A program made the translations under genes and the position numbers. Positions 1 to 13,382 of a DNA stretch of 64,000 nt are shown piece after piece (position 1 is the stretch's first letter; the number at the start of each line of letters is the position of its first letter). The notes beneath the pieces were generated by a model that ran no database searches, had not been told where the DNA came from, and was given only the letters and a program-made list of their open reading frames with translations. The DNA comes from Penelope pileata (taxonomy: Eukaryota > Chordata > Aves > Galliformes > Cracidae). The stretch lies in contig WBMW01003256.1 in the NCBI GenBank assembly GCA_013396635.1, positions 125,561 through 189,560 on the forward strand, in the 5' to 3' direction.

Positions 1-2314
1 GAGCTGGAGTTTAGAAGGAATAGAAGCTGGAATAAATCAGAGTTGTACTGCTCACATGAAATGCTCTTACCACCGGAGCTGTTGGCGGAACTTCGTTTGG
101 GTTCTGCGGCTTCTGTTTCATGCCTGTAGTTGTCTTGATAGATCTGAGTGTCAAATGAAAACTGCAGCAGCCACTTAATGCACGGGAGAGGCTTGAGATG
201 AATGTGGAGAATTAGTTAGGGAAGGAGAAGGAGATTGGTTTGGGAGCAAAGCCACCAGCACTCCCTGAGAAATTGTCTTAAACCGTAGCAGTAGTAGCAT
301 ATATTTTCTGGAGAACTGAAGTCTTACTTTCTACACTTTTTTTTTTTTGATATGGAATGATAGGGAGCTGGTTAAGACTTGGCCCTGTTCACAGAGCATC
401 TTGGATACAATTTCTGAGCACAGATGAATGAAATATATTTGTTAGAAAACCGGCTTTAATTTGAAAATAGCTTGAGCATGTACAGTGTGAAGGAAGTTGT
501 AAGAACATTTGAGAACATCGATTTAAAATCAGAAGTGTTTTCTTGCTCAAAATTCTGGATATGAAATGGTTTAATCTGCTTCTTACTACAAACCAAGGGC
601 TTGCCTGCGTCCTTCTAAAATGTGCAGTTGTGGAAATGTGCACTTCATGGGGAGCCTGGAAGCAGCGAGAAGGCGTGGCCAGGTGCACACTGGAAAGCAA
701 TTCTTCCTCCAGCTCCTCTGCTTCTTGCTTAATGGAAAAGCTGTGCCGCAGAGCCAGTCACGTTTCTTTTGTGTCAATATCTGTGTGTTTGCACCCTGCG
801 ACCCCTGAAAAACGCACAGCTCAGATCTCTTTCACCTCAGCGATATTTCAAGAGGATTCCAGATCTACAAAAAGAATGAAAAAAAATGAGTTATTTCTGA
901 TTGTTTGTTTGGTTTTTAGAGCTAGAAATACGCTGTGGAGACTGTACGGTCAGGGGAGGGCCTGGTAGCGGAGCAGCACTGAGCTGGCCTCACCAGAGCC
1001 CCTGGAGGAAGCAGTGCATCCCTACACCACGTGGCCCTTGGGGCAATTGAAGGTGCCAGTGGCTGGCAGAGAGGTGGGCAGTGTACCTGGCAGCATGCCT
1101 AGCAGTGCCTTGTCCCGCTGTCTGGCCAGAGGAGGGTTAAGAGCTGCCTGCCCTCTCCATGATTCAGAGGGTTTTGAAGGAAAAAGGTGTGCCTTTTTTT
1201 TTCCAGGAAATCAGAAGACACAAAGGGAGATGCCTTTGGGCTTTAGCTACTTGGACCAAAGGAAGAAGCTGGGTTTTGTGTTACTTGGGCATTGTCTGTG
1301 GCTGAGTAAATCATGCACAGGGGAAAAACGCCGGTATAGACTTTGAGGCGGGAGCGTACTGAGATTTTCAGGAAAGGTTGATGAGTTCTTCCCAATTTGT
1401 AATGTCTTTGAGAGCAGCATCACTACTGAAGCACGAGCTGCTGCAGGGAACTGAGCCTACCGACATAATCCAGGCTCCAGCTCAGTTGTTTTCCAGTTGT
1501 ACATGGATTGGGCCATTGATTTGTTGCAAGCATCAGAAGTTGGAGGGGTTTTAAGTGTGAGAGTGTGCTCTGAAATCTGTGTTTACATTGTTAATTTAGC
1601 AGCACACAGCTGCATGTGCTGCTTGGTCCTTTTCTAACTGTTTCATAGTGACCATTGTGACTTTTGTCTTGTTTTTTGAAGATCACAATGCTTTTTTACA
1701 AGGGCAAACAGTTCAGCCAAAATAATGAAGAAAATCACCTGACATAAGCCTTGGGACCCAGGCATGCTGTTCCAAGTACAGGAAGGAAGCTGTTGCTCGC
1801 CAGAAATAGGGCATAAACAAAGAAAAAAACAGCAGGAATTTGATTACCGGGCATGTGGAAAAAGGCCTTCAGACAAGTCTCTTTAGGATCAAGATGCGTT
1901 AAGAGGGGTGCAACTGCTGAGCAGTACAAGCTAGCAAGAGACCGGCTGTGCACCACTTCAGAATGGAGTTTTGTTGCAGCGTTGTTCCTACGCTGGGCTG
2001 TGTACAGAAGAGGCAGGACATCTCGGAAGGAAGGTAGAATAGCCTTCTGCTGAGAGCAGAGCATGTTCCAAACCAGGCTGTGGGGAGCAGGCACCTGTGA
2101 TGTTCAGCGGCTCAGTACAGAGCAGGAATGGCTTAGGGCAGCCTCTGCGTCTTCCGCTTCAGAAACTCCCCACCCTTTCTGAGGCGACCAGGCATGGGAT
2201 GGTGGGATGTGCTGGTGTTGTTGCAAATGCCAAACAGCCTGAGCGGGCGCTGAAAGACTGACTTGTCTTTGTACCGCTGGCTGGGAGGAATAGGGGAATT
2301 ACAAACCAAAGGCA

Positions 2315-2351
2315 GTGTAGGGCTGGAAGGGACCTTGAAAGGCCATCACAT
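2315..2351 (-). mobile_element. Possible CR1 3' end, degenerate
   Basis: gtagggctggaagggacctt matches the reverse complement of the CR1 3' end. The attctatga repeats are missing and downstream similarity fades quickly, so the boundary is uncertain. Confidence 0.45.
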
Positions 2352-4495
2352 CTTTTTCCTAGACAAAACTCTGTCTGGTGGCTCCTTGCCTGATGTGCTC
2401 TCAAAAATCTCCTTTAGCCTTTGCTTGTCCTCAGGATGTCCTTCACAACCAGGAGCCCTCCTGCATCCACTTGTCCCCAGTGACACCTCGGAGCCCTTGC
2501 AGTGCCAGTTGCTTGCAAGCCATCGAATTCTTCCCAATTCTGTCTTTGGGCCCATAATACCCACCCACACAGGGTTTCTTTTGTAACCACCGGAAAGAGA
2601 GGGGAACACTCTTGTCTGAACACTGCCTCCCCACACCCTGAGCCCATGGTCCCCTGATCTTGGCGTCACCTCACCCAGGACGTGTCGCTGCCTCCCAAGG
2701 TGGCAGTGGCAGGATCCAGGCAGTGACGTGCTGCCTGACACGAGCGGTGCCTCCCACGAGGATTTCAACAGCTTCCCGCTGCGACAGCGTCTCTGATAGC
2801 TGAAGTTTCTGATCTAATAAAAGATCTTAATGGCTCAGCAGATGTTGAGGTTTCATCAAACTATGGACTGTCAAGTGCAGGGTGGTGTTGATGCACACTT
2901 TTTAATCTTTGTTTGCACAGTGCTTTGAAGGTGTAGAACATCTCAGGAACACTGGCTTCTTATTGTTACTATTATCACTGTCATCTTAATTTTCCATCAT
3001 TTTGGTTATCAGGAATTCATGAGAAATCAGTGCAACAAGTGGGAGCTCTCCCAAAGCCTTTCATCACATGTTGTTTTCAGTCATGTAATGCCAGATGTCT
3101 CAGAGGAATCTGCTCCAATGTGAAACCAGACAAGTCAGTAGAAAAGTGTATACGAAAAGACACCGGTGGATACAGCAGAGCAGGTGACAGCAGCAGATAG
3201 AGGTGTTATTTTCTAAACTCTCCCTTTGCTGCAGGGTGGAGGGAGTAAGGGCCAGGGCAGCGCACAGGCGGCAGGGAACAGCCGCAAAGCAAACAGTGCT
3301 GGGAGCCAGCTCTGGCTGAGCGATACGGGCTCTGCTTCTCAATTTAGCAATATTGGGAAAACCCGAGAAGGGAGAACAGTTGGATATTTTCCAGGATCTG
3401 AATGGTACATGAAGAAGCAGGCTCTAATTAAGCATGTGTGCCTACTGAAATATGTGTACCATCGCTATGGGATACTGCAACTAGCAACATCTATTGGCTA
3501 TTTTTGAAGCCCAAGCAGCAATGCTGTGCTCATGTCTACTGGCTGTGCCAGCTTGGCAAACCTGCTTCTACGCGGCACCTCTGCACCACTCCCGACACGA
3601 TGCTGGATCAGCTGGGAAGTTGTTGTCAAACTTGGGTGTATCTGAGCCCTGTGCACAGAATGGTTTCCCCCGCTGCCACCCCCACACTGTTGCAGGGTTT
3701 ATTTTATTCCTTGCAGATTAATTACAGAAAAAAGGGAACTGCATTTTTATTGTTATTGTTGCATAGTGATTCCGTATGCCGAGAAACCACTAAAAAGAAA
3801 CAGAAGGGGATGGGAAAGATGATATATGACGGGAATAGAGAGCTGCAGATATTTTTGCTGGCTGGCTTTGCTGAGTGGCTCCAGCTGGCTCTGAGTCTCT
3901 GTGCGCTGCCCTGCTGCTTGGGTCAGCAGTGAAACTGTTAACAGTGCTGACAGCTCCATTGTTGGTGACGGGCACTGTGTTTTAGACTTCCCCTGACTAA
4001 CAGTGGCCGATCACACCCGTCAGGACTATTGTTTCGGTTCTCTTCAGTCATATCTCTGGGCTGAATCACTCTGCGCTTATTTTGAGGATTTTCTTCCCCA
4101 GTCACCATGGTTAGAGAGGCACTCCGTTTTTTCAAGCCAGAGCTGGGCTCCTAGCCGCGTGCTGGTGGTGCGTGGGAGGTGTGCTTCGTCGCCATGTGCC
4201 CCTGGAGCAGGGGCTGGCCAGCTGCTCCGGGTCCTGTGCTGATCCTGCGCTGATCTGCACTCGCAGCAGCAGCCAGGGGGGCACTGGGAAGCCTCTGGAC
4301 ACACAGCAAGCAGTGAGGGTCCGAGGAAGGGCCGGCAGCTCCTAGCACAGGCATCGTGTGGGAGAAGACAGATTGCTGGCTGAGACAGCGAGTGCGGGGT
4401 GAGTGTCCTGTCGTCTTCCTTCTGAGGTCTGTCCCAGCCCTTGTAGTTTGTTCTTCAGCATCCCCCCTCATGTGGACTTTATCTTTAGTCCTTCC

Positions 4496-4580
4496 CACTT
4501 CTCCTTTTTCACCTGCGCTCCTCTTCTCCCCTCACCTCTTGTCCCCCTTGTCTCTCTCCCCTTCTTTCTTTGTTTCCATT
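4496..4580. repeat. Pyrimidine-rich tract
   Basis: An almost purely C/T stretch with a few purine interruptions (for example cttgtctctctccccttctt). It is low-complexity sequence with no gene recognised. Confidence 0.8.
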
Positions 4581-7500
4581 CCGTGCCTCTGAGGCTGGTG
4601 CAGCCTCATGCAAATGCAGGGAGTTCTTTCAACATTGGTAGCCTTATGCTTTGAGAACTGTTGGCTGGCAGGAATTGCCTGTGATGGATTTATAAGTACC
4701 TGAATAGCTTGTTTGCATTTCTGTCTGCTCAGAAACACAGGCACTCAGCTCCCTTGAGGTTTGAGTTCTGCTACAAACAGCTGTGGCAGTGGCATCTGTT
4801 GATTAGCTTCATAAATTGACGTTTTCAGGAGTTTGGTCTGATACAAGGAGATTGGCCATTTCCATGTGTGCCCTCTGCTGCTAACAACTGGGTAACTTCT
4901 CACCTGCATAAGGGGCTGGAGTCCCCCGGCTATGGCTGCCATCATTAGTGAGAGCTTGTGTGCAAGTGTGCCTTCCCCTTGCACTGCTGTTGCTGTTCAC
5001 TGGCAGTCCGTATGGACTGCGGGAGGATTTTGTTCAGCTAGAAGATTTTGGATTTTGTTCATCCTGGTTCTGCTCTGTGTCAACGTTGCATGTAGAATGA
5101 GGTATTTTACTAGTGAATTCAAGATCAGATAAGCAAATCCTCTCTGAGATTGGGTCTTGCCTACATAAACAAGTTGCGCTACTTTTACCAGAGTTCTGTA
5201 ACACCGCTACAACCCTCCCCAGATGTGAATGCAGGTACACCAGCATGAACACGCTTCTACCAGCACAGCTTTTTCCCCTGTGGAAAAGGAGAACAAGCTG
5301 TTCCAGTACAGAGCACTTCTGGTTGGCTGGGATGCTTCCCGTTGTATTGGCAGAAGTATCTCAGCAAGTAATGCTTCTAACTTAGCATGGGTGAGCTGCT
5401 GCAGAGCCATGCGTAGGACAACTCTCGGTCTGCGAACTGCCTCAATAACGCCTTGACAAGCGGGCGTTGAGAAAGCCATGTGTTTATCATCTTGTTTTGT
5501 GGCTGGAGGTACAGTGGAAAGACTGTGTGTAACTTTGCCTGCCGCTTTGTGCTCACAGGTGAGAAGCTAGGAGCTGGCCAGTGTGTTGGCTGTCAAGACA
5601 TGACTTGTGACGCGTGGCTGTAGTTTATTTTTAAATAAAGTACTTTATTTGCTTCCAGACTGGTGGCTGGCCTGTGTTTTTGTTTGTGGCGTATTGGCAG
5701 TATCGGAGGACCATGGCAGAGATGCAAATTACAGCAGTGCTTACTGGGAAGTAGCTTTGAGCTGGCAGGGGAATGCAGAGGAGTCAGCAGTGGTGAAGAT
5801 CTGCATCCTGAAAAGCCACTTGCACGGTGAGAAGTGGGTGTCTGGCAGCATTGAAATACTTGGCATTTGTATCTGCAGTCCTCTACCTCAGTCACCTGCA
5901 GGGCATGGCAGACCCGAGATCAATATGTACAGAGAGAAACTTTTAAAAATTCCAGTCACATCCTCTAATCCCAAATATCGCGGTTTATTGATTGTTTTGT
6001 TTCCCAGTACTGCTGCTAAGCTAGTTGATGAGCTTAACCAGATAGGAAAGGCTTTGCAGGCAAAGCAAAAGTATATATGGTATGGAAAATGCTTCATACT
6101 CAGAGTAATTGGGGGCAGGCAGTGCCATCAGCAGACTGTGGTCTTCATGTGACTGACAGGCGTCTGGGAACATGGACCTAACTAAAACTAATAGATTTTC
6201 TTCTGCCGCAGAGGAAATAAACCAATATAACCCTTTGCTTGTGCATGAGAAGAGATTAGTTTAAGGCAGGTGATGGGGAGATGAAGGAATTTGGGAATGA
6301 AAAGCTGGTGCTGTCGGGAGACTGCAGAGCCATGCTGAGAGGAATGGGCTTTGTTTGTGCTACTTGCAGTTGCCAACCTATTTGTTGGCACAGTTACCTT
6401 GCCGGGCTGCTGGGGGAAGTAAATGTTAGCAGAATGTAATGGTTTCCTCCTGTGAGTTAGCGTCACCTACATCTCATTTAATTCCCACCTTTGCTTACTG
6501 GTGAGTGCCATTTCAGTGCTGCATTTTCTTCAGTATCTCCAGGCTGAGCATTGCTTCAGAGCTAGCTTTCCAGACAGCAGCAGAGCAGGGAGGAAAGCTT
6601 TTGTCATTGCTTTCTAAGCTCATGGCCTCCTCGTCACTTGGGCGGTGGCAGCAGAGATGGTTCCATGAGCAGCCAGGGCTGCAGTCACTTTGTGCAGCAC
6701 TGCCTGGGGCCGTCAGGGTGGCACAGGCAGGCAGCAGTAGGAAAAACTGGCATGTGGTTGTTAAGAGCGAGCAGCTGACCTTGGGCAAATCCCCAGCTGG
6801 GATGTAACCCAGCCTAGCATCCAGCTCGCCCTGGTCTTTGCTGCTTCCTTCTAGGAGGAAAGTGATCTGCAGCAGTCCTTTTGCTGGTTTCGATTACTTC
6901 GCTCCCTGGGCAGACTCACAGTTTGTGCCTGCTCTGTTTGCCTTGGGTAGGAGCCACACACTGTCAACAGCTGATCTTTCTCCTCAAAGGGACCAGCAAC
7001 ATCGGCAGCCATTGGCTTCAGGCAGCTCCTTGCCTGCCGTTCTTGGCAGAGAGGCTTGCAGCCAGAGCAGCTTACGTGAGATTTACAGGCAGAGGTATCA
7101 GCTCAGCCCCACTCCCACAGGAGGCTGCGGAATAATTCATTGGTGAGCAGTTTTGGAAATCATTTTTTTGTTGTTTCATCACCTCCACCTTTAACCAGAT
7201 GTAAAACTATTCAGTATAAAAAGCCCAATTGTTTTTGCTGCCATCACATTGCCAGCGTCCTCAGTTACGCACTGTGAGCTGCACAGGAGAGAAGTCATTA
7301 ATAGCAGCATTTGTACATTCCCCTAAAGATGAAGAGTTGACTGCAGTGGAAGATTAATTTTGCAGGGAAAATGCTGAGTAAGCTGACTTGATCAAGGGGA
7401 ACGCACAAAACGTGACACTGGTTACTTTTCTGTGTTTCTCTCAGACGTTACCTGGTGTGGTCTGTTGCTCCATAGCAAACGTGCTTGGGTCCCAGTGGCT

Positions 7501-8897
7501 GCTTGAGCCAGAATCCCAGTTTGCTTTCTGAAGCAGGGGAAACTGTTTACTACGTGTTTGTACAGCTCTTAGCACTTCTGGTTGCTGTAATGACTGATTG
7601 CTAATGGCTGGACAGCAGTGTTTGCTGCTGGCAGTAGAAGTCTGTGTTTATGCCCTATGGAGGAATTCTGTGTTTGTGTACAGGGATGGTAAAGGTTTTG
7701 TACCTTTTAGAGGCACCACAAAATCTGTACAGACCATCTAGCATTCTGCCATTTGAAGTGCTTCTTTACTTCATTTCAGAGCTGTTTGTTTATTCCTTGC
7801 CTTGTTGCCCTCCCAAACTTTTCAAATCTTTTCCATCTGGGCTCTTGTGTTTATAAACTCTTCTGCATTTGGAACTTGTAGGCAACAACCATTTCAAAGC
7901 CTACTTTTGTAGTGCAGGCCATACTAGTGCCAGAAAGCACCATGGGCTCTCATTCTCCTCTGCCTCTTCCTTAAAGCACTGCAGGTTGGAGATTCCCTCC
8001 CTTTTACCCGCTGGATGCCCAGCCCTGCTCTCACACCCATGTCATCATCGCTCCATGGAGGCCACAAAAATTCCCCCATTTACGCAGCCTGGGGATCTGG
8101 CGCAAGATGGTTGCTATGAAATATTTTCATTTTTATTGGCTTGTTTCTCTTGAAAAGTCACAGTGCAGCAGTTCTGATTCCTGTTTTGTAAGACCATGCA
8201 GCTGAAGCCGATTACTTTTTTTCTGGTATGGAAAAGATGAGCTGCTCAGCCCAGAGCGTGGCTCGTGTCTGGCCTCATAAACTCTGCCACCTCTTAGCTG
8301 TTCTCCTCGCTGCTTCCTTTCCGTAGCAGAGATAATGGGAGCGTTTCCTGCTAACTCCTGTCTCTTCACGATAAATTGCTGTGGTCTGTATTGGAAAGCA
8401 TTGTCTGACTGCTCCTAGCACTGCGATAAAGAAAATGCTGTGAATCGGCTGCATTGTGTTTGGCTTCCTTTCAGCTGCAGGCAATCTGAATGATGAGGAC
8501 CTGATCTTCCTTCTGTGCCAGGCCTCAGCTCTCATTTGTTTGGGAGGTAATTTTTTTTGTTTAAAGCTACCTTTACACTTCCAGCATGGAGCTGGGAAAG
8601 GTCAATGCGATCCATACATCTATCGACGTGATTCTGCAGGACCTCCTTGTTGCAGAGGACGCAGGACCTCTGCATCTTCCCTTGCCCTCTCCTCCCTCCC
8701 ATGTGTTGGTGCTGGAGCTGCCATGGATCCTCGTGCTGCAGTGCGTGACGGTGTGCTGCGTGGTTAGCTCGTAGCCGCCCCAGCTACAGCCCCTTCAGTA
8801 ACCCAGGCAGGGGTGCTTTCCACCTCCCTTGAGTTTCCAGCTTCCAGCACTTGTAGAAAGGAGTGCTTGTAGCTCAGCAGCATTGTTTTGTTTCAGG

Positions 8898-8934
8898 TTT
8901 TTTTTTTTTTTCCTTGGATCCTTCCATTCCATAA

Positions 8935-8967
<33 letters not shown>
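8898..8967. repeat. T14 tract, 24-nt spacer, A32 tract
   Basis: A run of 14 T (8898-8911) and a run of 32 A (8936-8967) are separated by a 24-base spacer. The two arms are complementary, so the DNA or RNA could form an A:T hairpin. The long A run could also be the tail of a retroposed copy. Confidence 0.95.
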
Positions 8968-8969
<2 letters not shown>

Positions 8970-9547
8970 TGCCAGTAGAGCATTAGAGCTTTAAGCAATG
9001 AGAAAAGCCCTCTTTCTGTATTCCATGGCTTTCAGATTTGTTGTCTTTTGTCAAGAGCTGTATTGTCAGGTTTGGGTGATATGTCCATGAGGTGAGGAGC
9101 TGAATCTTGTCTTGACTTACGTTGGTGTCAGCAAGAGGGAATTTCACTGCCACCACTGGTACTATTGCAACAGAAAAGCAATATGGGAGGAGGATGTCCC
9201 AGATCTTCCCTGTCTGGTGTTTCCAAATAACTGCTGTTGATATGTGTTGGTTGGATGCTCTTACAAAGCAACATCGCAATCACTACAGAGCACATGTGAG
9301 TTGCTTGGGGACCTTCCTTTTTCATTGAAATGAAGTCAGGGCAAGATGCACTCTCTGTCATTACTGCCTACTTGCTGGGATTCTCCAGGGCTTCAGTTTG
9401 TGCCTGATAACTTATACAAAGAGCTGCTGTCTGGCTTCTGCCTGGAACACACGCAGTAGTGGGACAACAGCGTCAATACTGGAGCAGTCACTCATGGAAA
9501 CACTTGGTTAGTATTATTTGGACAGCTAGGAGGAGAACAGCAAAAAC

Positions 9548-10170
9548 TGCCCTTGCAGCCCAGAAAGCCAACCACATCCTGGGCTGCATCAAAAGCAGCA
9601 TGGCCGGCAGAGTGAGGGAGGGGATCCTGCCCCTCTGCTCTGCACTGGTGAGACCTCACCTGGAGTACTGTGTCCAGATATGGAGTCCTCAGCACAGGAG
9701 GGACATGGACCTGTTGGAGCGTGTCCAGAGAAGGGTCACAAAAGTGATCCAGGGGATGGAACACCTATCCTACGAGGACAGGCTGAGAGAGCTGGGGCTG
9801 TTCAGCCTGGAGAAGGCTCTGGGGAGACCTGATAGCGGCCTTCCATATCTAAATGGGGGCTACAAGAAAGAAGGGGACAGATTCTTTAGCAATGTCTGTG
9901 GTGACAGGACAAGGGGAAATGGTTTCAAACCAAAACAGAAGATTTAGACTGGATATAAGGAAAATGGTTTTTACCGTAAGGGTGGTGAAGCACTGGAACA
10001 GTTGCCCAGAGATGCAGTGGAAGCCCTGTCCCTGGAGACATTCCAGGTCAGGATGGATGGGGCTCGGAGCACTCTGATCTTGCTGTAGGTGTCCCTGTTC
10101 ATCATAGAGGAGTTGGGCTAGGTGACCTTTAAAGGTCCCTTCCAACTTAAATGATTCTATAATTCTATGA
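9548..10170 (+). mobile_element. CR1 LINE 3' fragment (ORF2 C-terminus plus 3' tail), 5'-truncated
   Basis: The frame reads HILGCIKSSMAGRVREGILP, then ALVRPHLEYCVQIWSPQHRR, LLERVQRRVTKVIQGMEHLS and DRLRELGLFSLEK. This is the typical C-terminal end of CR1 reverse-transcriptase ORF2. It then moves by a frameshift near 9945 into RRFRLDIRKMVFTVRVVKHW. It finishes with the CR1 3' end (aggtcccttccaac) and the short attctatga repeats that end CR1 copies. It lacks the rest of ORF2 and is certainly inactive. CR1 copies are usually 5'-truncated like this. Confidence 0.92.
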
Positions 10171-10485
10171 AATGCATGGCTAAATTTCTGTGCCATGGGT
10201 ATGTTCATTCACCTACTGCTCACTCCGGCTGCATCAGGGGAAGGTAACAGTGCAAAGAGTTCATCCCAGCTGCTTGTTTTCACCAGCTAAGTCCTGAATA
10301 AGCTGGTAGAGAAGGAAAGACAGGGGTAGGCACGGAAAGGTTGTCAGCTTGAGAACTGAGCGTGGATTTCATTGTGCATGCTGCGTCAGCCTGCACACAG
10401 TTTGAGTCCTCTGGGCTCGTTTAGCACAGCATAAATTCCACCCTAAATGCTCTTTGTGGGTTGTCTAGTTTCCTTCCTCCCACAG

Positions 10486-10505
10486 AGATTTTTAATTAAA
10501 AATCT
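10486..10505. repeat. Perfect 20-bp palindrome
   Basis: Ten bases, agatttttaa, are followed immediately by their exact reverse complement. The centre is TTAATTAA. It lies in non-coding DNA about 8.6 kb upstream of the first coding exon. Confidence 0.97.
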
Positions 10506-13334
10506 GGGACCAAAATAACTGCACTGCTGTATTTTAACTATTGTCAAAGGAAGAGCTTGATGCTCTCATCTCTGAGAAACAGTGAAGTTTATGCAACAAT
10601 ACGGTGTATTAATTTCCTTTTGAATTTCAGGGAGAGCGGCTGCATCAGGGAAAGTATAGGTGGATGCTAAATTTAAACCACTGTACAGCAGATCTTGGTA
10701 TGCCACAGCACCCAGAAGCCTGAAAAGCTGAACAGGGGCATATAAGGATATTTTCAAAAATAGATGCACTTCCTTAAAATTTCTTTGGTCTTGTTTATTC
10801 AGCCCTCCTTGCGAAGGCCACAGCAGCTTACAGAGCTCATTTGGATCTGATAGGGGAAACAGCGAAGTAGAGGAGGGGAAAATTCAGCAACTGGAGCACC
10901 ATGCCATGGGACACGGTCATTTTTCCATCACTTAGCTGTTTGTTCTTCAGCAGTATGGGAGGCAGGTCAGCTGCAATTCAGGGGGCTTGGGGTCAGAGCC
11001 ATTGGGTGGAAATATAGTTGTGCTTACACAGGATGTCAAGGTAGAAGTATATTTATAATCCAAAATCTTTGTCATTTAGGATTGTCCATTTCATTCTCTG
11101 TGAGGGTGTCTTCGGTATGGTGGGTGCTAATGATGTAAATAGTCTGGAACTGATTCTGGGAAACTGTGGAACTGGACAGCACTTGTTTTCTCTCTTATAA
11201 GTTAGTTTGCAGACATCCTTTCATCTCGTTCCATGTGCCCTACTGCCATGCCGAAATTACTTTTTGAGCCTGACTCTGAAAATGGCTCAACAGGACTTGA
11301 GATAGAAGTCTGATTTTGTTTTGCTTTGCTATAAGGGAGCAATATTTCACAAACAAGGGAGTACTGTCCGGAGGACACTATCAAGCATGAAAGCAGGTCT
11401 TAAAATTAGCTTGATATTTCCTAGTAATTATGTGGTGGGAGCATAGCCTAAAGGCACAGTCTTTTCTAGATTTAATTATTTAAAGGCAGAGGTGGATATC
11501 ATAGAAAGCCATCAGTGAGACTTGCAGTACACTGGGTTTTATTTTAAATGTCATTAAAGCTTGAAGTAGGATCCTTCCATTAACAGGGAATATGATCTCA
11601 TTATGTGATTTAGACAGCAATGTGAGGCCGTAATGATGCTTTTTAATATGTTCTTCTAAAAGAAAATTATCAAGACAAGAATTGACCTTGAAGATGTGGC
11701 CTGCTTGCAAATGATGTAGCTGCACACCCATCTAAAGCAACATGTTCTAGTCCTTGCTTTAAACCTCCAAGAGTTGTAGCTAAAGCAACTAAATGAATGT
11801 CTCATTAGTGTTGCCATGTACCTGGCCCTCTACTTCCCTCACAGCACTGCCTGTCCCAGCTCCCTTGGTCCAGAGCCAGTCTTGGTGACTCCATCAGGGA
11901 GACCCTCACCGCAGGTGTGGTCTGTGTTGCAGGTAACGGTGTGATGATGCCTGGTGTCCGCTTACCTCAACGTTAAGACACGCACGTTCAGTAACAGACA
12001 TCAGTACAGCTGTGCTGGTACAGATTGCAGCGTGGTGGTGCTGACCTGATTTCTCTGATCAGATTTCTAGCCTACCTTGCCTGCCTTGCTGCTGTAGTGA
12101 CACTGTTAGCCCTAAGGTAGCTCATGTACATGTGCCTGAGTTGCACAAATGCCTTAATTTTGATGAAAATACATCTCCAGCAGCTTTTTGAGTTCTTCCT
12201 AAATTCCCTGCCAAGGAGTAGTGGTGATAGCCATGAAGTCCTTGTCATCTATGTGAAACCTTAATTTGAAGAAGTATACAAACATTTCTAGATAACACAA
12301 ATTGAGATGCAGAGATCTGGCTCCTGGGCTGGTTTCAAAGTTGATCCTTCCTGGAACTTCCTGGGTCACACATGTTATGAAAAAATGCGAGGAGATCTGC
12401 ATGTGGTTGTACATTTTGTTTTGGTTAGGAGTCTTTGCTAATCTGTACTTTCACTTCTTTTGTCTTTACTTAAAAGAATGCTATCTATGGAAATCAGTAA
12501 CATGTAATGGTAAACTTTAAATAAAAATTCAGTAAAGTGGGTAAGTATTCAGATGCTTGATGGATGCCTAACAGCTGCAGTTTACCTTTTGCTTATCTTC
12601 AGCTGAATGTATTAAAACATGAGATTTAAGGACTGAAGAGGATTCAGAGGAGGCATTTTACCTTCCTGCATAGATGGGTGAAAATACCTTCCCATGAGCT
12701 TTATTCAGTAGAGGTGCCTTCAGAAATCAGGGCCTACAGGAGATCATGCAAAGTATGGTTTACTGGAAGTAAAGTGATGGACTAAGACAAAGGTATGCAG
12801 GAAAGAGTTCACTGCTCAATGCTGGGGACTTTGTTGTCCTTCTGGTGGTGTGAGTACAACCTGGAATTTGGCATCTGCCTGCTGTTACCGGGGAAATAAT
12901 TGATGCTGATAGACCGGTTGTAGATACAGCAAGTGAGGCATGATCTATGCAGCTAGCATGGGGAAAGACCAGTGGAATTGCTAAGTCAGGAGAGGCCCAT
13001 CAGTGTTAGTGGGAAACGTGATATGCTGTGTTAAATTAATAGCTGTCTGCATAACAATCAATTTATTCAGTTTAAAGGCTGGAGGAGGTGGATCGTTATG
13101 CGTTCATTTCAAAGATGCACTTACTGATCTTCTTACTCTAGCATAATGTTTACACAGTAAATTGCAAGTATTTGATGACAAAGCACCCAAGGACTGTATG
13201 TAGTATTTGTAATGCACAAACCCCTTTTCTAAGCAGTGAGGTTGCAGTCTTCCTCTCCCAAACACAACGTGGCTTTAGCGATGGGACGATGTTTGCACAC
13301 AGGAGGTGTTTATCCAAACAGAGGTGATTCTGAA

Positions 13335-13382
13335 GATCACAGAATCATAGGGGTTAGAAGGGACCTCTGGCAATCATCGAGG
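13335..13382 (-). mobile_element. Short CR1 3' end
   Basis: atcacagaatcatagggg, ttagaagggacctctgg and caatcatcgag are the standard reverse-complement CR1 terminal sequence. The fragment is under 50 bp. Confidence 0.8.

Noticed and set aside
3438..3932. 164-codon plus-strand open frame
   Set aside because: Composition looks random, it overlaps other chance frames, and no homologous family is recognised.
5607..6152. 181-codon plus-strand open frame, the longest in the window
   Set aside because: No recognisable domain or motif and no splice-compatible neighbours. Its length is attainable by chance in 64 kb.
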